A DNA stretch of 64,000 nt from NCBI GenBank assembly GCA_025141015.1, contig CP081098.1, positions 3,540,501-3,604,500 on the forward strand, read 5' to 3'. The translations under genes were made by a program, and so were the position numbers. The notes under the pieces were generated by a model. The model was not told where the DNA came from. It saw only the letters and a program-made list of their open reading frames with translations, and searched no databases. The stretch is from Rhodobacteraceae bacterium M382. Its GTDB lineage: Bacteria > Pseudomonadota > Alphaproteobacteria > Rhodobacterales > Rhodobacteraceae. Within the stretch, counting starts at the first letter, position 1. Each line of letters starts with the position of its first letter. This document shows, in pieces, positions 44,554-53,065 of this stretch.

Positions 44554-45224
44554 CGCTGCCCCTGTTTCCAATCATCCCAGCGCGCATAGATCGCGACCGC
44601 AATGCCAGCCAACGCCGCGGCGATAAACACCCAGCGCAACGTGTCGAAATACGGAACCAACGGCAGGATGGCAGATTGCGTATCGCCCAGAACACCCTGC
44701 GCAACCTCAACCCCAGCCGCACCGATCGTAGCAACCCCAGCCGCCCCACCACCTTTCATGGTGCGGCTTTCAGCCAGGATTTCCCGTGCCAGCGGCGGCT
44801 CAACAGCAAAGGCGGTCTCCCGCACCGGAAACCTCTGCCCCCATTGCCGCGCAGGCCCCAGATCCACATGCATGAACCCCGAGCGCCGATAGAATCCAAA
44901 CCCCAGAAACCCGACCTCCCTGGCCGCGGCCTCGAACGCCACAGGATCATGGTTCGACATGGCGATATCAAACGCTGCGCTCTCCATGTGCTTCGAACGT
45001 TTCGCGCCTCCGACAGCTAGGTTGTGTTCCGGGCTGCGATAGGCCGAGCGGACAATCAGCGGCTTACCAAGGCGATCCCGCAACGCCTGCAGTTTATCCA
45101 GCGCGGGTTCGTTGATCAGCAACTTGCCGGTGCCGCGGCAGGCAATCTCTGCGGGCGAGAAGTTGGGCCAGCGCCAGGCGGTATCCGGCACATCGCGCCA
45201 GTGGTCATAGAATGTAGGTGTCAT
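44550..45224 (-). CDS. Phage M15-type peptidase endolysin with C-terminal membrane helix
   Basis: 224 residues from ATG 45224. The N-terminal ~140 residues are a D-Ala-D-Ala/L-Ala-D-Glu type peptidase with IVRSAYRSPEHN, KRSKHMESAAFDIA and FMHVDLG, which supply the zinc His/Asp/His ligands. The C-terminal part has a linker and a membrane helix (WVFIAAALAGIAVAIYA). It degrades peptidoglycan at lysis; the membrane helix suggests it is tethered until activated. Confidence 0.82.
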   Translation of the reverse strand: MTPTFYDHWRDVPDTAWRWPNFSPAEIACRGTGKLLINEPALDKLQALRDRLGKPLIVRSAYRSPEHNLAVGGAKRSKHMESAAFDIAMSNHDPVAFEAAAREVGFLGFGFYRRSGFMHVDLGPARQWGQRFPVRETAFAVEPPLAREILAESRTMKGGGAAGVATIGAAGVEVAQGVLGDTQSAILPLVPYFDTLRWVFIAAALAGIAVAIYARWDDWKQGQR

Positions 45225-45315
45225 GGGGTTCTCCATAGGAAAAGGCCCGCCAATTGGAGGGCTGGATCAGGGTCATCAGGTTTGGTGCTGGTATCGAAAG
45301 CTCGGCACGCGCCGA

Positions 45316-45606
45316 TCAGGGCCCGCCACCAAAGAACCTCAGCTTCAGCGCCACGCCTGCGAGCATAGCGAGGATCAGTCCGGTGGTGATGAGATGTACC
45401 GTGGTCTGCACCGCGGTGCGGCGCACGAAGCGGACGCAATCCAGCAGCGAGCGCAGATCGCGAATATCAAGCGCCGCGTCTTTGCCGTCGAGACCAACAT
45501 CGGCCAGTGCCTGCCGGGCCCCTGCCTTGGCTGCACGTGCCATCATCGCCTCAAACTCGGCCTCAGGGATGCGGAGATTTGTGCCATCACGCGAAGGTGG
45601 TGTCAT
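45316..45606 (-). CDS. DUF6127-like phage membrane protein
   Basis: 96 residues from ATG 45606 (MTPPSRDGTNLRIPEAEFEAMM), with an acidic/Ala-rich helix and one C-terminal membrane helix (THLITTGLILAMLAGVAL region). It resembles the DUF6127 family found in tail-to-lysis regions of Rhodobacteraceae prophages. A holin role is possible from position, not shown. Confidence 0.65.
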   Translation of the reverse strand: MTPPSRDGTNLRIPEAEFEAMMARAAKAGARQALADVGLDGKDAALDIRDLRSLLDCVRFVRRTAVQTTVHLITTGLILAMLAGVALKLRFFGGGP

Positions 45607-45657
45607 GGGACGTGTCTTTCTCAAAATAGGGTCTGTTTGGTGCCGGGACCGCGCCTC

Positions 45658-46650
45658 TCAGGTGTCACCCATGAAGCCAATCTCGAGGCTGGCAAGATCG
45701 GCCCAGGTCCAGGGCACGCCGGTTGCCGGGTTCAGCGTCCATTCAGAACTCAGCGCCTCGATCGACCCACCGGCGGGTGATTGACCCGTGGCGTCATAGT
45801 CAGTGCCGCCAATGCGCAAGCGGTTCACAACCGCGGCCGGGTTTGGCGTCTCCACCGCATTGCGGGCGTAGCTGGCGAGGATGATCTTGCCGATGGTGCC
45901 CGGCGGTGCCGCGCCGGGGGTGAGGGTGGAGGTCACGGCATCACCGGCGGCGCGGGCATAAGCAAAGGTAGCGGGATCGCCATCGCCAAGCTCAGCATGC
46001 CCACCTTCAGCCGTGGCCAGGGCTCCGGCTCCGGTCGGGCGCAGAATGCGAAACCGTCGGCCTCGCGTGTCCAGATCAGACACCAGCACGTTGGAGAGAA
46101 AAAACCGCGCATTGCCATCGAGGAAATCTGTGCCGCCGAAATCAAACCGCACCGGCGGTGCACCGTTGACCTTGTCTGCCTTTCCGATCACCTGCCCGAG
46201 GAGGCTGAGACCCACATAGAGTGTCACCCGAAAATCATCGACGTTGCCTGCCACTGCCGCGCCGGTCTCGATATGCACATCGAGAGTAAAAAGTTGCGCG
46301 TCGGGAATGCCATCAACCGGCGGTCCGGTCAGATTGGGGGTCGCGTAGCTGGTCCCGGCATAATCCAGCGTTTTGTCTCCGTTGGAGAAATCAACCATGA
46401 CGATGCTGGCGTTGGGCACTGCCACGGTCCAGAAATTGCCGTCGCCATTGGAGGTGAGGTCGAAATCATCATAATAGCAGTCTGCCCGGATCCAGAGATC
46501 GTTGAGGGCTGGCAGCGAAATGCTGGCCGCTTCGACTTCATCAAAGCGGAGGGCGTGATCAGCGTGCTGCGGATCAAAACTGCCCGGGACCGAGGCGTCC
46601 TCGATGCCACCGAGAAGGGCGGCGCTGTTGGTGATCAGATAATCGGTCAT
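45658..46650 (-). CDS. Phage tail-tip appendage protein
   Basis: 330 residues of mostly beta-strand composition with no recognised catalytic motif. The N-terminal half (LWIRADCYYDDFD; DFRVTLYVG) looks like a jelly-roll/laminin-type domain, possibly carbohydrate-binding. It lies directly downstream of the tip protein, where receptor-binding or tail-fibre proteins occur. Confidence 0.6.
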   Translation of the reverse strand: MTDYLITNSAALLGGIEDASVPGSFDPQHADHALRFDEVEAASISLPALNDLWIRADCYYDDFDLTSNGDGNFWTVAVPNASIVMVDFSNGDKTLDYAGTSYATPNLTGPPVDGIPDAQLFTLDVHIETGAAVAGNVDDFRVTLYVGLSLLGQVIGKADKVNGAPPVRFDFGGTDFLDGNARFFLSNVLVSDLDTRGRRFRILRPTGAGALATAEGGHAELGDGDPATFAYARAAGDAVTSTLTPGAAPPGTIGKIILASYARNAVETPNPAAVVNRLRIGGTDYDATGQSPAGGSIEALSSEWTLNPATGVPWTWADLASLEIGFMGDT

Positions 46651-46733
46651 GGGCGTTTCCTGTCAATGATGGGGGCACAGGCGAAAATTGCGTGCGGGTT
46701 TGCTGGTCTCAGGCCACGCTTGAGGGTTTGCCT

Positions 46734-49700
46734 CTACGGCAGCATCTCGATCACCAATTCCTGAGCGCTGATGCCCATCTCCGGGGCTTCAAAACTGAGG
46801 ATCATGTGCTGATGCAGCAAATCGATGCCCGGACCGGTGAAACCCAGGATCAGATCCTGCCAGGCCACATCGACGCCGGGGCCGGAGAACAGGATCGCCA
46901 ATTCCTGATCAGTGATCTGAACCTTGCCACCGATGAGAACCCGGTACTCGCGAAAGGCGCGATCCTCATATCCGTCCCGCACAGCACGTAGGCGGATGGC
47001 GGCCATCTCAACCCCGATTGGCGGTTGCGGATAGTCGGCATCGGTGAGGGTGAGCGAAGTTGCCTGTGCTGCATTGATCACGGCGGCCGCAGGCTCCAAC
47101 GTCGCACCTGTCGCTGTATCGACCCAGTGAATGCGGACCTCATAGGCAACCCCCGGTTCGGGTCCGATGTCGGGTCCGGTGTAGTCATCAAACACGCTGC
47201 TGGTCTGGGCCAGCCGGTCGCGATGCGCCCAGCTTAGCGCTGCTTCGGTGCCCGACAGCATCTGCACAAACAACCCATCGCCGCGGAAATTCCCCGGCGG
47301 CAGCGGTCGGATCGCCCGGCTGGCCAACACAACCTGATCCGCCGGGGCCTGCGCCAGTGGCAGGGTGCCAAAGCCAGTCTGAGGCAACATCTTCACCGCG
47401 ATGGTCTCCCCGGCGGCAAACTGGGTTGCGGTGGCATTGGCCATGTGCTGCCAGCAGATCACCGGCGTTCCCGCGAGATGGTTCATGGGAAGTGTATCAA
47501 GACATCCGCGCCCGACAGTGAGAGAGGTGGCGCTGATCCCATCGATGCGAACAAACTCGCCGCCGATGGCGGCCAGGGTTCCGGTGGTCAGGTCCTCAAG
47601 TCCGGTCCAGTCGCTAACGGCAAGCACCCGCTCGGTCGGATCGTCGGTGACATCAGCGGCCAAAACTGCCGTTGGCACAAACTCCACCGGCTCTTCCGGG
47701 GCGTATCCTGTTCCCGGATCGATCCAGACCTGCGTTGACAGCGCGTCCGATGACGGGCGCTCGCCAGAAGCAATCAGAACCCCGGTATCGGGATCCTCTG
47801 CAAGCAAGGTATCGGCCTGCGTATGCCCCAATTCCTGTACCAGCATCCAATACGGCGCTTCCTGCACAATGCGGCGCGACAGCGGTTGCGGCGCTGTAAT
47901 CAAGGGCACGGGATCACTGGTCTCGCCGCCAATCAGCGCGGTTTCCCCGAGTGAAAACACATCCTCAACGATGCGCAGGCGAACACCATTGGCGCGCCCG
48001 TCGCCGTGATCGATCTCAACCACCCGAACCACGAGCGCGTCGAGACCTTTGCGGTCACTGTCCAGAATAATGACATCGCCTGGATCAAGATCAGACCCGG
48101 CGCGTGACACAGTGATCTCGCCAGACAGCAACGGGGCCGACAATCCGCGCAGATCCCGTTCCGCCACGCGCACGGCGAGGCTTTCAAACCGGATGCCGGG
48201 ATAATCCACCGTCGTACTGATCACCTGACCCATCAGCTGTACCAGCGCCGTATCAGTCACACTGACCGAGCCGGTCTGATCGGTGCGCGCATCGGAAAAC
48301 TTCACCGTGACGCTGTTGATCTGATCAGCCGCCTCGCGTCGGCCGAGCTCACCCCAGTCGACAACGTTGCTTTCGTCAAAAATTGGCAGGGTCGCGGGAT
48401 CAAAATCATCGCGAATGAGGCGCAACTCCCAGCGACCGGAGCGGCGATCGACATAGAGATAGGCATCAATGTGGCTCAGAATGTCGGCGATGAAATCCTC
48501 GATGGTGGATTCTCGCTGCCAGAGCAGCGAAAGACCAAAACCCTCGGTGAAGAGCGTATCAGCCGCACCGTTGAAGCTGGCACCGATATCCGCATCGCCA
48601 TATCCCAGCCCCCAGGCGGAGTTGGTCAGGCATTCGCGGACGATATGGGCCGGATTCATGTCCGGGCCACGCCCGAAGGCAGCGCGTACCGAGGCGACCA
48701 GCGCGTCCGCGTCGCCCGCTGGCACCACCGGAACGCCGTCCACCGGCGTATTGTCCAATTGCGCCGTGGCGCTGATATCTGACAGGGCGATATTGAAAGC
48801 AAAGACATCGACAGCGGAAATACCGGCCAGCGTTGCTTTCGCCGTCTCCAGCGATGAAGCCGGACTTGGCGCACCATCCGTCACGAAGATCAGGACCCGG
48901 CGTTTGCTACCAGCGCCAGCAAAGAAGGCACTGGCCTGACTAACCGCCGCCCCGAAGTTGGTGCCAAAAGCGGTGGCGGTGGAAAGCCCATCGACCCAGG
49001 ACTTCAGCTCGCCGTAAGCGACTGCATCTGCGTTCCGTCGGGTAATGCTGCCGGTGATGGTGGCGTTGTAGGTGACGATCTCAATGTCATTCAGCGCATT
49101 GGCATTGTCACTGATCTCGCCGATCAGGGTCGAGACTGCGGCCATCTGGGCGGCCATACGGGCACCTGACATGGAGCCCGAGGTATCCATGGCGATGTAG
49201 ATCGCCGCATCGCCAATGCGCGCGGCGGCAATGATCTGGGCTTTTTCGGGGTACCATTGCTCCGTCCCGTCCTCAGCCGCAAGAACCCGGGTCAGCCGCA
49301 CCGCCCATGGTTTGAGGTAGGGGTTGAGCCCGAGATAGACCTGCCGCAACACCAGCGAGCAAAGTCCACGATAGCCCGGCACGTTTGCCCCGGCGCGGGC
49401 GGCAAGATAGTCGTTCTGGCCCTGGGAGGGCTCTCCCATCAGCACGTCGATGTCGCCGACAATACCACCTTCGCGGCTTTCCCCGCCAAACAAGTCCGGT
49501 TTGTTGATCCGGATCTGGTTAGTGACGGGAGCCTCAGCCTCGGGTTCTGGCGCAGGTGCTTCAACGGGATCGGCAGAGGTGAAGGTGACAGACTGGAGGG
49601 CAAAGGACACAGTCCGAGGATCGACCAGCAAGGTGGTCAGCCCGCCCTCGCCATCATTGGCGATAGAGCGCACAGTGACAATGAGGCTGGTGCCATCGGT

Positions 49701-50012
49701 CTGCAGTTCCAACTTCAGGGCTTGTCCAATGCTGAGACCTGTCGGCGCACCCGGACCCTGGATCATCACCATGGACCAAGTGCCTTTCTCGTCGGCAGGA
49801 AATCCCGAAACGCTGTTGAATGTCCCAAAGCTCTGAACGGCCCCAACGCCGGTACCAGCGACTGGTGCAGCCCCTTCTCCGATCGACCAAGCGGTTTTAT
49901 CATCAACGAGGATTTCCCGGATGGCATCGACCGGGCCATGACAGAGCGCCAGATGCGCGCCAAGCGAATAGCGATATCCAACCGTCTGGGTGCTTGAGGA
50001 CCGGCTACCCAT
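46734..50012 (-). CDS. Large phage tail-tip protein with inserted VWA domain
   Basis: 1092 residues. The N-terminal ~265 and the part after ~447 look like a host-specificity/tail-tip protein (CSLVLRQVYLGLNPYLKPW; IVRECLTNSAWGLGYGDADIG; later fibronectin-like and repeat domains). Between them, ~268-447, lies a von Willebrand A domain with a full MIDAS: DTSGS (Asp276, Ser278, Ser280), Thr351 and Asp379 in FVTDG. The C-terminal ~80 residues are short repeats (DVAWQDLILGF; DLLHQHMILSF; GISAQELVIEM). Inserted VWA domains are not a usual part of this protein. Confidence 0.85.
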   Translation of the reverse strand: MGSRSSSTQTVGYRYSLGAHLALCHGPVDAIREILVDDKTAWSIGEGAAPVAGTGVGAVQSFGTFNSVSGFPADEKGTWSMVMIQGPGAPTGLSIGQALKLELQTDGTSLIVTVRSIANDGEGGLTTLLVDPRTVSFALQSVTFTSADPVEAPAPEPEAEAPVTNQIRINKPDLFGGESREGGIVGDIDVLMGEPSQGQNDYLAARAGANVPGYRGLCSLVLRQVYLGLNPYLKPWAVRLTRVLAAEDGTEQWYPEKAQIIAAARIGDAAIYIAMDTSGSMSGARMAAQMAAVSTLIGEISDNANALNDIEIVTYNATITGSITRRNADAVAYGELKSWVDGLSTATAFGTNFGAAVSQASAFFAGAGSKRRVLIFVTDGAPSPASSLETAKATLAGISAVDVFAFNIALSDISATAQLDNTPVDGVPVVPAGDADALVASVRAAFGRGPDMNPAHIVRECLTNSAWGLGYGDADIGASFNGAADTLFTEGFGLSLLWQRESTIEDFIADILSHIDAYLYVDRRSGRWELRLIRDDFDPATLPIFDESNVVDWGELGRREAADQINSVTVKFSDARTDQTGSVSVTDTALVQLMGQVISTTVDYPGIRFESLAVRVAERDLRGLSAPLLSGEITVSRAGSDLDPGDVIILDSDRKGLDALVVRVVEIDHGDGRANGVRLRIVEDVFSLGETALIGGETSDPVPLITAPQPLSRRIVQEAPYWMLVQELGHTQADTLLAEDPDTGVLIASGERPSSDALSTQVWIDPGTGYAPEEPVEFVPTAVLAADVTDDPTERVLAVSDWTGLEDLTTGTLAAIGGEFVRIDGISATSLTVGRGCLDTLPMNHLAGTPVICWQHMANATATQFAAGETIAVKMLPQTGFGTLPLAQAPADQVVLASRAIRPLPPGNFRGDGLFVQMLSGTEAALSWAHRDRLAQTSSVFDDYTGPDIGPEPGVAYEVRIHWVDTATGATLEPAAAVINAAQATSLTLTDADYPQPPIGVEMAAIRLRAVRDGYEDRAFREYRVLIGGKVQITDQELAILFSGPGVDVAWQDLILGFTGPGIDLLHQHMILSFEAPEMGISAQELVIEMLP

Positions 50013-50277
50013 CGCAACTGTCCTCTCTTGCCATGCGGGCCTCTCTAGCCATACGTGCCCGGGCTTGAGCGATCACCCGCATTGCCAGCGCATCGCCTGT
50101 GGTTTCCAGCGTCTCTGCTTCGATGCCATTGGCGAGAAAATCCTGCCAGCTGAACCCGTGCCGGGCCAGCCAGGGTCGTGCGCCCTGAAAACAGAGCTTT
50201 GCGGCGCGCAGGTCCTGAACAGTCACGATGGTCTTTGGCTCTGTGATCTTCGGTGTTGTGGCATCCTGTTCGTTCAC
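50005..50277 (-). CDS. Small phage protein of unknown function
   Basis: 90 residues with LCFQGARPWLARHGFSWQDFLANGI and an Arg/Ala/Met-rich C-terminal helix. It overlaps the start of the large tip protein by 8 bases and the previous stop by 4. Its position suits a tip-assembly factor. No family named. Confidence 0.65.
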   Translation of the reverse strand: MNEQDATTPKITEPKTIVTVQDLRAAKLCFQGARPWLARHGFSWQDFLANGIEAETLETTGDALAMRVIAQARARMAREARMAREDSCDG

Positions 50278-50522
50278 TTCTTGCCTCCGGATTTGCGGAT
50301 CGGATCGACCTTGAGATCACCTGCCCAGACCACGTTTGGCCCGCGCAGCAGCACGGTGCCGAACACCACCGGGATGGGGCGGCCTTCCTCGGCGGTGGGC
50401 AGGTTGAAATCATCCAGTCCTGCCGCTTTTGGTGGTGTGGTCTTCGGCTTTGGGGACAGCGCATAGGAGATCGCCGTCAGCACCAGGCTGACGACGATCT
50501 GGACGATGAAATTCCAGACCAT
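50274..50522 (-). CDS. Small phage tail protein with N-terminal hydrophobic helix
   Basis: 82 residues: a hydrophobic helix (FIVQIVVSLVLTAISYAL), then GLDDFNLPTAEEGRPIPVVFGT, a motif that in larger phages opens the tail-tip protein (tail assembly I/J region). Here it is a separate gene, coupled to the next by ATGA. Confidence 0.7.
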   Translation of the reverse strand: MVWNFIVQIVVSLVLTAISYALSPKPKTTPPKAAGLDDFNLPTAEEGRPIPVVFGTVLLRGPNVVWAGDLKVDPIRKSGGKK

Positions 50523-50534
50523 AAGAAATGTGCC

Positions 50535-51383
50535 TCAGATTATGCTGGAGCCGCCGAAGGGATTGCGGCCCGGGATGTCGGGGAAACCGCCGAAGTTCAG
50601 CAGGTTGGCGAATTTGGCATCACAGGTGTCGCGACGCAGATCGCAGCCGGGTGCGATATCGATGGCCGGGGTGATGATTGGATCGTCAATCGCGGCCTCA
50701 AGATCCGGCATGCGCCCCGCAAGTGTGAGGGTAGTGCCCGTGTGCCCGGTGATGAACCCCAGAAGACCGCTGTGGCGCAGCACGCCACCGCGATACCAGC
50801 CATTTGGTTGGGATGCGGCCTCGGGAACAGTGACCTGCAATCCGGCCCGGGAGGTGGCTGTGCCTGCAACAAAGAAGGTCTCGATGTCCAGCCGACAGCC
50901 CCCGGCATAGAGCGCATGGCGACACAGGCGCTGGTACTTGGCGCGTACGCCCTCGCGGCGCATGGCCGTAAACAGGGATTCGCAACGCAGGATGATACGT
51001 GGACCTTCGGTGCGGGCTGACACCACCCGGCCTTTCCAGTGCGCCACAACTTCCATGGGCACCTGTTCGTGGCCGCGAAAGATCGTCAGCGTGGTGACTG
51101 CCCGGCTGCGGGGGCCAAGATAACGGCGCGCGAAGGGATCGGAGATCGGGAAGGTAAGGCTCAGATCAACCCGGCGCGGATCGCTGCTTTGCACGACGGG
51201 ACCGTGTGACAGCGCAGATGCTGTCCATACTGTCTCGCTTAGCTCCCCGGCAATCGCACCCACCGGAGCAACCCAGTCAGTCGCCCGGCTGCTGAACCGC
51301 CACAGAGCTGACCCTTCGGCGAAAAGGTAGAGGAAATACGGCCGACCCTCGGCGGTCGAGGTCTCCAACTGATCATAGCTCAT
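50535..51383 (-). CDS. BR0599-family phage tail protein
   Basis: 282 residues. N-terminal beta domain followed by CRHALYAGGCRLDIETFFVAG and CDAKFANLLNFGGFPDIPGRNPF at the C-terminus; these Cys-containing motifs are typical of the BR0599/DUF2163 group of tail-hub proteins. It overlaps the preceding VWA-containing gene by four bases. Confidence 0.82.
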   Translation of the reverse strand: MSYDQLETSTAEGRPYFLYLFAEGSALWRFSSRATDWVAPVGAIAGELSETVWTASALSHGPVVQSSDPRRVDLSLTFPISDPFARRYLGPRSRAVTTLTIFRGHEQVPMEVVAHWKGRVVSARTEGPRIILRCESLFTAMRREGVRAKYQRLCRHALYAGGCRLDIETFFVAGTATSRAGLQVTVPEAASQPNGWYRGGVLRHSGLLGFITGHTGTTLTLAGRMPDLEAAIDDPIITPAIDIAPGCDLRRDTCDAKFANLLNFGGFPDIPGRNPFGGSSII

Positions 51384-53065
51384 ACAAGCACCTCGATCAC
51401 GGTGGCGCTCATCGCGGTTCGGGTTGCGCTGTGCTCCAACTCAATCCGGTCGGTATCGAGGCGCATCTTTGTCAGAACATGCACCGGGGTGTCAGCCGGG
51501 ATATCAACACCCGGCGGCACCATGGTGAGCCGATGCCCCAGTGCCTCAAAGCTGGCCGCAGTGACCTGCCGGAATATTCCGCCGGTGGGCATATCGATCA
51601 TGACGTGACGATTGATCCAGGTCGCGAGGTCGAATGTCGGGGCGACGATCAGAAAATCATCATCCGCCAAAACGTCGGCCTGCAGCACCAGTTCCCGGCC
51701 CCATGTGGGCAGCCAGAAACTCCGTTGCCGTCCGCACAATGAATGCAACCATCGCCGCCGCGACCAAGCAATCTGTCGACCATAATCCAAAAACGTGAGT
51801 GTCGAACGGCGCTGCAGATAGGCGCGCGTGGGCTCGATGACAATCGGTCCAAAACCGTTGTCGATCGTCTCGATAGTCTGAGCGATGGTGTCGCGCAGCG
51901 GCTGGCGCAGCACAGTTGGATCGATCAGCACATCGCGCCCGAGATAAATGGGCAGACCGGTGAACGCTCTGCGCAAGGATGAGAGCAGCGTGTCTATGTC
52001 CCCTGGTGCGATGACGGGCACGCCATCCTCCGGCGTGTTGTCCAGCAGGGCGGTGAAGCTGGTGTCGGTAAGGCCGATGTTGAAGCCAAACACTTCGACG
52101 TCGGAAATGCTGCCAAGCGTTGTTATGGCCGGGTTCACCGAAGCAGCCGGATAGGGCTCGCCGTCGGTGAGGAACAGGATAACCCGCCGTTTGGCACCCG
52201 CACCGGCAAAGAAGGCCTCAGCCTCGCTCACCGCCACCCCGAAATCCGTCCCGCCACCCAGAGCACCCTGCGCGGTCAGCCAGTTAGCGATGTCCGCAAA
52301 ATCCGCCGTATCCGCATCGCGGCGCAGGATCATATCCCCGACTGCCCCGTGCCAGGTCAGGATGCAGATATCGTTCCGGACCGCGGGTGGTACGGTCAAG
52401 CCGAGGTCGGCAATCAGGGCCTGCACGGCGGCAATGGCTCCAGTCATCGCAGCACCCGACATTGAATATGAGTTGTCGATGGCGATATAAATCGCCGCAC
52501 CGGAAATCCCCGACAAATCGGCGCTATCAAGCAGGTGGAAACTGGCGGTGACAATGCCCTGACCCTGACGGCGGCGTTCGATCTCCACCGGCGCAGTCAG
52601 AACTGCCCGGCGCACCGGTGCCACGATGGCATGGGTCAGGTTGACCCCGACTGGTGCAACAAGTTCCAGACGATCCGAGAATACCTGCGCTACTTCCACC
52701 AGATAAGTCTCGCCACCATCGCTTGCCAGTGCCGCAAACCCCGGGCCACGGTAATCGGCATCGCGGGTAACCATCGGAATTGTCGTGTCCGTTTCCAGCA
52801 CGGTGATCCCCGGCGAGGTTGCCATGGCCCAGAGCGGCACCAGCCATTCATCAGCAAATCCCGACCGTGCCAGTTCCGCCGCCCTTGCCATCCCATCTGC
52901 GCCCAGCAGATGGCGACAGGTCAGTGTCTCGCGCGGTGTGGGGCGCAGAGCGATGCGCTGCTCTCCCTCCCGGCTGGCAAGAACGTCCGTGCGCCATTCC
53001 AGAACTTCACTGCCCGGCTGGCGCGCCGGGAAGGACCAGAGTGTTGGAGCGGGGTCAGGCAGCAA
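51380..53065 (-). CDS. Phage tail protein with inserted VWA domain
   Basis: 561 residues. An N-terminal ~185 residues and C-terminal ~190 residues look like a tail-hub protein of the DUF-type found between tape measure and BR0599 genes. The middle (~190-368) is a VWA domain with full MIDAS: DNSYS (Asp197, Ser199, Ser201), Thr273 and Asp301 in FLTDG. It resembles the VWA of the 1092-residue protein throughout (AIYIA-D-S-SMSG; FFAGAGAKRRV; DNTPEDGVPV). It overlaps the tape-measure stop by 11 bases. Confidence 0.85.
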   Translation of the reverse strand: MLPDPAPTLWSFPARQPGSEVLEWRTDVLASREGEQRIALRPTPRETLTCRHLLGADGMARAAELARSGFADEWLVPLWAMATSPGITVLETDTTIPMVTRDADYRGPGFAALASDGGETYLVEVAQVFSDRLELVAPVGVNLTHAIVAPVRRAVLTAPVEIERRRQGQGIVTASFHLLDSADLSGISGAAIYIAIDNSYSMSGAAMTGAIAAVQALIADLGLTVPPAVRNDICILTWHGAVGDMILRRDADTADFADIANWLTAQGALGGGTDFGVAVSEAEAFFAGAGAKRRVILFLTDGEPYPAASVNPAITTLGSISDVEVFGFNIGLTDTSFTALLDNTPEDGVPVIAPGDIDTLLSSLRRAFTGLPIYLGRDVLIDPTVLRQPLRDTIAQTIETIDNGFGPIVIEPTRAYLQRRSTLTFLDYGRQIAWSRRRWLHSLCGRQRSFWLPTWGRELVLQADVLADDDFLIVAPTFDLATWINRHVMIDMPTGGIFRQVTAASFEALGHRLTMVPPGVDIPADTPVHVLTKMRLDTDRIELEHSATRTAMSATVIEVLV

